Below, piece after piece: positions 56,809-64,000 of a DNA stretch of 64,000 bases; the first letter of the stretch is position 1, and the number at the start of each line of letters is the position of its first letter. Made by a program: the position numbers and the translations under genes. This DNA comes from Erodium maritimum (Eukaryota; Streptophyta; Magnoliopsida; Geraniales; Geraniaceae): the NCBI GenBank assembly GCA_963921825.1, contig OY997596.1, positions 11,661,001-11,725,000 of the forward strand, given 5' to 3'. The notes under the pieces are model-generated. The model saw nothing but the letters and a program-made list of their open reading frames with translations, made no database searches and was not told the DNA's origin.

Positions 56809-57117
56809 TCACCAATCTTCACTCCCCCAATCTTCTTCTTCGGCGTCGTCATCTTCTTCTTCTTCTTCATCCTCTTCAACATCACCATTATAACCATAAT
56901 CTTCTTCTTTATCTTCCTCATCATCATCCTCTTCAACATCACCATTATACCCATCATCGTCTTCCTCCCCATTTTCTATCTCCTCCTTTTTCTCATCATC
57001 GGCATCATCACTGATGATAATAGGGCAATCCTTTTCATCACCATGTGAAATCAGTCTTCGTCTCTTTAAAGTTACCTCTTCCTCACCGCTACTACAGTGT
57101 TTTCTATATGGTGACAT
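56809..57117 (-). CDS. Acidic nuclear-type protein, copy 2 (102 aa)
   Basis: Intact minus-strand frame. N-terminus MSPYRKHCSSGEEEVTLKRR with a KRRRL basic patch (nuclear-localisation-like), then over half the protein is Asp/Glu with two DDDGYNGDVEEDDDEED-like repeats, ending DWGSEDW. It lies head-to-head with small gene E (57,623), with a CACGTG box at 57,331 between them. It matches pseudogene copy 1 (42,814-43,473) in plan and copy 3 (58,492) in sequence. Low complexity makes homology unsafe. A histone-mimic or histone-binding role would be a guess. Confidence 0.6.
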   Translation of the reverse strand: MSPYRKHCSSGEEEVTLKRRRLISHGDEKDCPIIISDDADDEKKEEIENGEEDDDGYNGDVEEDDDEEDKEEDYGYNGDVEEDEEEEEDDDAEEEDWGSEDW

Positions 57118-57330
57118 GACTTAATTGAAAAAAGCTCTATGCTAACATGATTTGTAGGGGTAAATATTAATTTAAAATAAACCAAACGACGGTGAAAAGA
57201 CTCACCAACGCATTAAATGCGATAAGATCTTCGTGTATTCGAGGGGGATTTTAGTAATGATGAAATATAACCATGAAAACTTAACCGTCAGATTTTGAAA
57301 TCATACCGTCTGATTTTGGGTAACGATTGA

Positions 57331-57336
57331 CACGTG
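57331..57336. promoter_or_regulatory. CACGTG box between acidic gene and gene E
   Basis: GATTGACACGTGTTCTCTAC sits between the divergent genes, about 215 bp from the acidic ATG and 290 bp from the gene E ATG. It matches boxes at 43,756 and 58,693. Confidence 0.6.
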
Positions 57337-57622
57337 TTCTCTACAAGATCTTATCGTATCACATGTCGATACACGTAAATCAGCATTTAATTTGAGAATT
57401 ATGAGTTACGGATTGCGAAAATAAGATATATGTTTTGCGGAATCCTTATTAGTTAACTAATCTATATATAATTAGAACTCTACTTTAAACAAAATAACGA
57501 TAATGCCACCGCAAGATTTCAACTGTAAATACCCCCACCCCTATACTACTTAACCCTAGAACTCTCCTTCAATTTCAAAACCTCTTCTCCAATAACTTCA
57601 AACCACCAGATCTGCAAAAGAG

Positions 57623-57916
57623 ATGACCCCCAATAGGAAACGCACCAAAGTTGAAGGTAACGTTTGCACCGAAGAAGCTATGGAACATACCATAGAGGAA
57701 CGTTGTAAGAAGATGCGTGAGATGGAGCAAGCCGCTATGGAAACGGCAATGGAGATTCGCAAAGTAAAGTTGGCACTAATCCAATGCCACTTTTTTCTGA
57801 TGGAGGAGAATGTGGTAAACCTTATCCATGAACTGGAAGTGCTTGACATGAGCAACGGGACTGCAAAGCTTAACGAAGATAGAGACAAGATGATGACGAC
57901 ACTGAAAGAGATTTAG
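57623..57916 (+). CDS. Small coiled-coil accessory protein E (97 aa, probably shortened)
   Basis: Unrecognised. MTPNRKRTKVEGNVCTEEAM gives a basic, nuclear-localisation-like start. Then a long charged helix (TIEERCKKMREMEQAAMETA), LIQCHFFLMEENVVNLIHEL (sharing VV-N-L-x-x-E-L with genes B and C) and a C-terminal helix ending TTLKEI. The TAG stop at 57,914 corresponds to CAG in the sister copy F. Beyond it the same frame continues DFFKSISIAEDEGTSDP to a TGA at 57,970, so the ancestral protein was 115 residues. Whether the shorter form works is unknown. Upstream, CACCCCTATACTACTT may serve as TATA box. Confidence 0.68.
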   Translation: MTPNRKRTKVEGNVCTEEAMEHTIEERCKKMREMEQAAMETAMEIRKVKLALIQCHFFLMEENVVNLIHELEVLDMSNGTAKLNEDRDKMMTTLKEI

Positions 57917-58214
57917 GACTTCTTCAAAAGCATATCGATAGCAGAGGACGAAGGCACATCCGACCCATGAAGGGTGTAGTTATATTTTCATTATTATCAT
58001 GTCAATCGTCTTTTGATGTTTTTGTTTTGTCTTTTGAACACTTGTTTTCTCTATGAATGGATGATTAGTATCTACCTATTCTACTGTTAAAGTAATCTAT
58101 ATTAAATTCGCAAAAGACATGTTCTGTATTCTCGAAGACGTATTGTTAATTTCGTAAAAGAGAACATGATTGTTCGCAAAACAAAAATTACTGAAATGCT
58201 AACATGTTTGCACA

Positions 58215-58395
58215 CAACTAGGGCATATCCGCAAACTACAGTCCATAATTAAATTCGCGAAACATAATAACAGTATCCGCAAACAACAAGTACAGAGGAA
58301 TAAATTAACAATATTAGCAAACCAGAATCTCTGTATCCGCAAACTACAAGCCCGTATCCGCAAACACCAAGTAAAGAGAAATAAATTAACAATAT
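58215..58395. repeat. CGCAAAC motif cluster, duplicated copy
   Basis: Second copy of the block at 56,570-56,690: TATCCGCAAACT, TTCGCGAAAC, TATCCGCAAACA, TTAGCAAACC, TATCCGCAAACT, TATCCGCAAACA. Confidence 0.85.
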
Positions 58396-58403
58396 TAGAG
58401 CAA

Positions 58404-58492
58404 TCATCTTCATCACCATGCGAAATCAGCCTTCTTCTCTTTGAAGTTACCTCTTCCTTACCGCTACTACAGTGCTTTCTATATGGTGACAT
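58404..58492 (-). pseudogene. Acidic protein copy 3, N-terminal stub
   Basis: Minus-strand MSPYRKHCSSGKEEVTSKRR then RLISHGDEDDC closely matches the first 30 residues of copy 2. After that the sequence turns into motif-cluster DNA, so the acidic body was deleted. Confidence 0.75.
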
Positions 58493-58983
58493 GACTTAAT
58501 TAAAAAAAGCTCTATATTAATTTAAACTAAACCAAAAGGCGGTGAAAAGACTTACCAACGCATTAAATGCGATAAGATCTTCGTGCATTCAAGGGGGATT
58601 TTAGTAATGATGAAATATAATCGTGAAAACTTAACCGTCAGATTTTGAAATCATATCGATTACATGATACGTCTGATTTTCGTAACGATTGACACGTGTC
58701 CTCTACAATATCTTATAGTATCACATACCGATACACATAAATCAGCATTTCGTTTGAGAATTATGAGTTACGGATTGCGAAAATAAGGTATATGTTTTGC
58801 GGAATCATTATTAGTTAACTAATTTGTCTATAATTAGAACTCTACTTTAAACATAATAACGATAATGCCACCGCAAGAATTCAACTATGAATACCCCCAC
58901 CCCTATACCATTTAACCCTACAACTCTCTTTCAATTTCAAATTCTCTTCTCAAATAACTTCAAACCACCAGTCTGCAAAAGCA

Positions 58984-59331
58984 ATAGCCCCAAACAGGAA
59001 ACGCACCAGAGGGGAAGGAAACGTTTGCACCGCAGAAGCTATGGAACGTACCAGAGAGGAACGTTGCAACAGGGTGCTACAGATGGAGGAAGCCGCTATT
59101 GAGTCGGCAATGCAGTATCGCAAAATAAGGTTGGCACTAATCCAGATCCACTTTTTGCTGATGTAGGAGAAGGTGGTAAGCCTTGCCAATGAACTGCAAG
59201 TGCTTGACATGAGCAACTCGACTGAAAAGCACAAGGAAGATAGGGACAAGATGATGGCGACACTGGAAAAGATTCAGGACTTCTTCAAAACCATTGAGGT
59301 AGAAGTGGACTGGGGCACATCCGACCCATGA
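58984..59331 (+). pseudogene. Small coiled-coil accessory gene F, sister of E
   Basis: Aligns with gene E over its full 116 codons, with no length change. The start codon is ATA instead of ATG (58,984) and one internal TAG (about 59,165, in LLM*EKVV) replaces GAG, so it is a pseudogene. The rest reads APNRKRTRGEGNVCTAEAME, then RTREERCNRVLQMEEAAIES and EKIQDFFKTIEVEVDWGTSDP. It preserves the CAG codon that is TAG in E, so it shows the probable original C-terminus. A TTGACACGTGTCCTC box lies at 58,690. Confidence 0.85.
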
Positions 59332-59757
59332 AGGATGTAGTTATATTTTCCCTATTATCATGTCAATCGTCTTTTGATGTTTTTGTTTTGTCTTTTGAAA
59401 ACTTGGTTTCTCAGTGAATGGATGACTAGTATCTGCTTGTCACTGTGAAAGTCACCTATATTTAATTCGCAAACGACATGTTCTGTATTCTCAAACACGT
59501 ATGGTTATATTCGTTAACCAAGACATGATTATTCTCAAAACAAAAATTACTGAAGTTACTAACATATTAAGGCATATCTTATCATTGGTAAAATCAAACA
59601 GAACTACAGTGTATTCTTCGTACAAGACAATCCAAAACCTCAACCCCAAATATTGCATATCTCAAATAGGTAAACGTTATTCTGCAAACCACGTTACGTA
59701 TATCCGCAGAACATACAATCCTGAAACTCAACCAACATATTGCATACTCTGAAACAA

Positions 59758-60097
59758 GGAAACCCAGTTTCTCAAACCAAGGATTGACTATTCGCAAAAC
59801 AGAAAAATAGTACCGCAAACTAGACACTATATATTCGCAAAACAGTAAACACATAACCTCAACCAACAAAGGAAACTCAATTTCTCAAACCAAGGATTGA
59901 CTATTCGCAAAACAGAAAAATAGTACACGCAAACTAGACACTATATATTCGCAAAACAGAAAACACATAACCTCAACCAACAAAGGAACCCCAGTTTCGC
60001 AAACCAAGGATTGCCTCTTCTCAAAACAGAAAAATAGTACCCGCAAACTAGACACTATACATTCGCAAAACAGAAAACACATAACCTCAACCAACAA
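59758..60097. repeat. Three tandem copies of a roughly 114-bp motif-rich unit
   Basis: Units start at 59,758, 59,871 and 59,985, each GGAA(A/C)(C/T)CCAGTTTC then CAAACCAAGGATTG, TATTCGCAAAACAG, (C)CGCAAACTAGACACTAT and CATAACCTCAACCAACAA. Each unit holds four motif-type sites. Looser motif sites continue on both sides (59,465-60,200). Confidence 0.92.
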
Positions 60098-60253
60098 CTT
60101 GTTTATCCTAAAATACAGCATATTCACAAACAAAAGATCTTATAAATTCTCAAACCAGTACACAGATTATTCTCAAACAATATATCATAAATTCTCAAAC
60201 AAAAAAATTGTCGTTTCTGAAAACAAACACCAGTAATCAAAAAGAGTAATTCA

Positions 60254-63200
60254 CTAAGCTTTATGACGTTCGCATGGTAATAAGGCTTTATACTTGACAC
60301 TAAATTTGAATGTGGTCTTCTTCTTTTTGAAATAATCTTTGATATTCTCCTCAATTTCTAGCCACATGCAGTTCTTCTCAAATGTGACCAACTTAAAGAG
60401 GAATCTTTTCCTCAATAATTCGATTTGTGGAGCCTACAAAATCAAAATTCAAAGATCAAATCTATACTCATTGTTATATACTGACAAATAAATAATTGTT
60501 GGTTTAACTTACATCATTAACGGCCAATTCTCCTGCCCAATTCCCATTGCCAAGATACGATTCCATGTGCCACATAGCATACACCCCACAAATCCATATG
60601 ATTGTCGTTATATTCCCATGGTACATGGAACCGATCAATCTTACCTTTGAAAATTTTCTGAGCTAGAGCTTTATCAGTTTTTGTTATGACCTTGAGAATT
60701 TTAGACCTCTACGCAACACAAAAACACCAAAGAAAAATAAATAAAAACAGAAATGAAGAAATAGACAGTAATCAAACACAGTCAATGAGAGAAGAATACG
60801 TACCAATGTATAGTGTATTTTTTCATAACGAATGTCACGCCCCAAATTTCAGTAAACCGAACTTAGGACGCGAACTTTTAAAAAAATAAATCATTTGAAA
60901 CCTGCTTTGAATCGATACTTTAAAATTTCCAAATTGTCATCAAAAGAATAAAATTTACAATACAAAAGCGTCCCAACAAGTGGACATGGTACAATATCCA
61001 TCACTAGACTCAACAAAATAAAGACTAGACTCCGCTCCGAGCTCCACCAGCTTCAGGAGCTCACCTAGTCCAGCCTACGAACGGTACCTGTAGGAAAAGC
61101 AGCTAGGGGTGAGCGTTCGCTCACCACCGCGGATAACAGACTGACTACGGCATAATTAGCAGACAAAGCCAGTAACACTAAAACCCAACCCAACACTGGG
61201 ACTATAGTCCCCAACTCAAGTACCCAACTGACCCACAACCCGTTACCTTCCTCAATAGACTCAACACTCGATAACACAATGTAGACCCGACACAACTATC
61301 GACGACCTCCTCCAAGGACACGACAGAAAGACTACACAACGCCAAACAAGATCACAAAGGATTGCACACCAAACAAGATCACAAAGGTTCACATACCAGC
61401 TGCTCAATAACCTCTCTCACTCACACGAACACGGATCAGGCTAGCCAAAGAATGCTTACAACTTGTGATACTCAAACTCGGACCAGGCCAGCCAAAGAAT
61501 GCTTGCAACCTGTGTTACTCAAACTCGGACCAGGCCAGCCAAAGAATGCTTGCAACCTGTGTTACTCAAACTCGTGTCAGGCCAGCCAAAGAATGCTTGC
61601 AACCTGTTGATACTCAAACTTGGTCAGGCCAGCCAAAGAGTGCTTGCAACCTACCGGGATCCACAATCACAATTACAAGCAAATTCAAACACACAGGCAC
61701 TCAAGGCCACTCAAGACACCTCAACAGTCAAGACTCGGGTTCAACAACCCCACGGGCACTCACTGCCACTCAAGACACACCAACGGTCAAGACTCGGGTT
61801 CAACAACCCCACAGACACTCACTGCCACTCAAGATACACCAACGGTCAAGACTCGGGTTCAATAACCCCACGGCACTCACGGCCACCCAAAACACCGACA
61901 GTAAGACACGGGCACTCATGGCCACCCAAACTCAACAACAATTAACACGCAACAACCTCCGGCATAAACGATGCCTCCAACAGTCCTAAGATCGCTAGTT
62001 TCACAAACAATCTCCGGGCATGGTCATATGCCTCCAATACTCCTAATGTCGATAAGTTCGCAATCAACCTCCGGGCATGGTCATATGCCTCTAGTAAAAC
62101 AATTAACGCTAAGTTCTCTGTTCCTACGACACTACTAAGTGTCACATGCTTTTCTCTTAAACGCTACAATCCCGTATCATGCTGTTCTAGTATTTAAATT
62201 AAACATACTCAACCCACGACACCCCGGTGTCACATGCAAATCTACTGTTAACTTTCCCTAGTCAGGGCCGAGATCTGGCTACTTTTCCCTACCTCAACTG
62301 AAGAGCAACCGCTACGCTTCCTAGCTGCTGACGTTCTGGCTTGCTACCTCCGAGCTTCACTTCGATCGAAGCCGGACTCTAAAGATAACACGAAAGCCAT
62401 GATTAGAGGCGGTTCTCAGGTTAGTTTAAAGGTCGCGATTAAACTAGTTTAAAACCGACAGTAGTCCTTTAAACTCGAGCGGGATAAAAGCGAGGTCACG
62501 GCGAATCAAGTTTGAGTACCCGAGCACCGAAACCGGTGCATGCGAGGCACGGTCCCAATGCACGAATCCCGAGGTCCGATTCAGCGGTCTGCTTTTGTTC
62601 CCTTTTAAACCCAAATTGCAGTCCATTTTCACAGCCCGATTATTCGTTCCACGCTCAACGGATCAAGATCCATTTTAAATCAAAACTGATTGTTCCCTTA
62701 AATCGGCTTTCTAAAACCCAAGTTTTATTTCCGACGTTTTAGTTTATTTCCTAACGAATCTGATTCTCAACTCCTCGATTTAAAACCGTTTTTTTAAAAC
62801 CCAAATTAATTCTAATTCTCTTTTATTTTAAACCCCTTTTTCTTTAATCTGATTTTCGTTTTACAACTTTTCTCTCCAAAATCCGATTTTGATTCCACTA
62901 AACCGATCCGGCTAATTTACAGTTGTTTTCGCATTAACAGATCAACATTTACAAATTTAATACTAATAGATTTAACATTAACAGCTTTAACATTAACAGA
63001 TTTAACCTAAGTCGAAAACAAAACAACAAAAGGGAGGGCTCGGTCCGAAACTCCGACGACCCTCAACGGCGATAACGTCGGCCGGAAACTCACGGTGGTG
63101 GCTCACCGTAGAGGAGATACGGGCGGAGGGAGGTGGTCGCGGTGCCGGGCGTGGCGGCGGAGCACGGCGAGGCACGGTGGCCCCTCACCCGTCTCAGATC

Positions 63201-63923
63201 TGGGACGACGGGGCTCAGGGACGGCGGGGAACGGCCGGCGAAGGCGCGTCTGGTCCGAGAAGACGAGGGAGAGAGGCAGGCTCGGTGGTGGTGCCGTGGC
63301 TGGACAGAGACTCGGCCAACGGCGGCGGCGGCGACGTGAGCTGGAGAAGACGGGGGCGGTTCCGGTAGCTCGGGAGGGAGAGACGGGGAGGAGATGGTGG
63401 CGGCTTGTGGTGGTTGGACGGAGAAGACCGACGGGGCGAAGGGGAAAGTGAAGGTCGGAGCTGGATGAGGAAGAGGGAGGTGGGAGACGCCGTGGCCGGC
63501 GGTGGAGGGAGGTCGCCGGAGCTGGTGAGGGAGGCCGGCGTGGGGCTTGAAGAAGACGAAGTAGAAGGAGTGAGGGGAGAGGAACGGTTCGGCTGCGGGA
63601 GAAGGGAGCAGAGGACATTTAGGGTTAAAAACCCTAAATGTTGGTATTTATACCCAGTCTTGGGCCGGGTCAACAATCTGGGCCGGGTCGCTCGGGTCTG
63701 GCCCAGCCCGGTCCGCTCCAGCCCCTTTTTTTTTCCAGACTTTTCGAACCGATTCCCAAACCCGTCAATTAGAACCCGTAAAAGACAATTAAATTTTTCA
63801 GGACTTTACAACGAATATCGTCATCAACCGTTCCTTTGACATTCTCAATAATTTCTGAATTTCCCTTCTTCATGTCGATGAATAAAAGTGTGTAGTGATT
63901 GCTCTTAAAAACAACCATAAAAC
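60254..63923 (-). pseudogene. Ulp1-like (C48) protease gene of the MULE, split by a solo LTR
   Basis: SUMO-protease-like cysteine peptidase, minus strand, continuing past the right edge. Exons seen: 63,923-63,816 plus 60,832-60,804 (one exon split by the LTR), about 60,708-60,513, and 60,433-60,254. The first gives FMVVFKSNHYTLLFIDMKKG, where HYTLLFID holds the likely catalytic His. The second gives KVITKTDKALAQKIFKGKID, then CGVYAMWHMESYLGNGNWAG with the likely catalytic Cys. The last gives APQIELLRKRFLFKLVTFEK and the stop. Splice signals GTACGT and GTAAGT fit. A one-base frame slip lies near 60,588 (NDNHMD to CGVYAM). Ulp1-like genes are known MULE passengers (Kaonashi-type); their role there is unclear. 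Confidence 0.8.
60833..63810 (-). mobile_element. Solo LTR (Tekay-like), minus strand, 2.98 kb, inside Ulp1-like exon
   Basis: Plus-strand reading starts TGTCACGCCCCAAATTTCAG and ends CAGGACTTTACA, with a perfect 5-bp duplication ACGAA (60,828-60,832; 63,811-63,815). The last third of the LTR in its own orientation resembles the other LTRs (minisatellite with GGCCAGCCAAAGAATGCTTG at 61,440-61,650; palindrome at 61,108). Its first third (62,900-63,800) is different: purine-rich, GC-rich and coding-like on both strands. It is therefore a distinct subfamily. Confidence 0.93.
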
Positions 63924-64000
63924 CTGTAAAAAAAATATATAAAATACATCAGCATATTAATATAAGGTATAAATTGGTTTATACAATACAAACATTTACT
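63816..64000 (-). other. MULE sequence resumes: Ulp1-like exon and intron to the edge
   Basis: After the solo LTR the Ulp1-like exon continues to 63,923 (acceptor CAG on the minus strand), then AT-rich intron-like DNA to the window end. No MULE terminus is seen. Confidence 0.7.

Larger units (their letters stand above)
56560..59400. repeat. Direct segmental duplication of motif block, acidic gene and coiled-coil gene
   Basis: The segment about 56,560-58,080 (motif cluster, acidic gene, G-box, gene E, 3' flank) is repeated at about 58,215-59,440. Matching blocks are visible at 56,575/58,222, 57,040/58,412, 57,331/58,693, 57,623/58,984 and 57,990/59,350. The second copy lacks most of the acidic coding region. 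Divergence is roughly one base in ten to fifteen by eye, so it is older than the LTR insertions. Confidence 0.88.
41213..64000. mobile_element. Large multigene MULE (Mutator-like transposon), right end outside window
   Basis: The presumed left terminus is GGGACGCTATCAGG at 41,213, preceded by a TA repeat that could be the 9-bp target duplication. The right end was not found and must lie past 64,000, because the Ulp1-like gene continues there. Contents: FAR1/SWIM transposase, Ulp1-like protease, six small coiled-coil genes, two to three acidic genes, and dozens of CGCAAAC-type motifs in the noncoding DNA. The content is continuous across three nested solo LTRs that split a transposase exon, a small gene and a Ulp1 exon. 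Excluding those LTRs (about 9.3 kb) some 13.5 kb of MULE is visible. FAR1-type MULEs are also called Jittery-like; Ulp1 genes are known passengers of plant MULEs. Confidence 0.75.

Noticed and set aside
56791-57048. Phe/Ile-rich plus-strand frame resembling a membrane protein
   Set aside because: Antisense of the acidic gene at 56,809-57,117; low-complexity artefact.
41630-60200. Motif array as a CRISPR-like or satellite array
   Set aside because: Spacing is irregular, orientation changes between clusters, spacers are not unique uniform units, and the host is a plant transposon. The array is better seen as dispersed binding sites.
59501-60354. Dispersed short frames on both strands right of gene F
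   Set aside because: Composed of motif-array DNA (CGCAAAC and CTCAAAC units). Only the part from 60,254 on the minus strand has a recognisable domain.
63095-63839. Several overlapping long frames in GC-rich DNA
   Set aside because: Open on both strands with Arg/Gly/Pro/Ser bias, as expected from high GC. They lie inside a solo LTR with a clear target duplication; no domain.

Overview
This window looks like gene-poor, transposon-packed chromatin from a flowering plant, most likely a eudicot. I found no host gene I would defend. The evidence is plant L1-type LINEs with a C-terminal RNase H region, Tekay/Del-type chromoviruses and Ty1-copia primed by initiator-methionine tRNA, a FAR1-type Mutator-like (MULE) transposase with plant introns, and AT-rich filler. 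Everything here was read by eye; no similarity search was possible.

Layout. 1-3,606: a minus-strand LINE ORF2 running off the left edge. 4,290-6,273: a decayed polyadenylated retroelement. 8,300-8,950: a trace of a Harbinger-type accessory gene. 10,137-14,767: an RRM-bearing, ORF1-only retroelement with a 16-bp target duplication, split by a 2.8-kb solo LTR. 14,891-15,201: a tiny LINE tail with an 18-bp duplication. 16,329-30,644: a three-level nest, in which an ORF1-only LINE derivative holds a solo LTR, which holds a 9.27-kb Tekay-like element with two 3-kb LTRs. 31,390-35,050: an AT-rich block, possibly a Helitron. 35,146-36,575: another polyadenylated retroelement. 37,050-37,735: a LINE endonuclease fragment. 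37,741-41,198: a truncated Ty1-copia copy.

From about 41,213 to beyond the right edge lies the most interesting object: a large, unusually gene-rich MULE, invaded by three solo LTRs (48,209-51,590; 53,148-56,073; 60,833-63,810). It carries an intron-containing FAR1/SWIM transposase (46,070-52,578), a Ulp1-like protease gene on the opposite strand at the right (60,254-63,923 and beyond), six small coiled-coil genes all on the plus strand (42,180; 44,060; 45,091; 53,124; 57,623; 58,984), and two to three acidic nuclear-type genes on the minus strand, two or three of them head-to-head with coiled-coil genes across a shared CACGTG box. Its noncoding DNA is saturated with a short motif, TAT(C/T)CGCAAAC and variants. 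I counted about 45 exact GCAAAC/GTTTGC in roughly 13 kb of MULE sequence, where about 4-5 would be expected by chance. The motif is all but absent from the coding exons and was not noticed in the nested LTRs.

A dense self-specific motif, a transposase, and a family of small fast-changing proteins together recall the VANC anti-silencing system of Arabidopsis VANDAL MULEs, but the proteins and the motif look unrelated. My main hypothesis is an independently evolved motif-recognition system, either anti-silencing or transposition-site marking. Most of its genes are now damaged in this copy.
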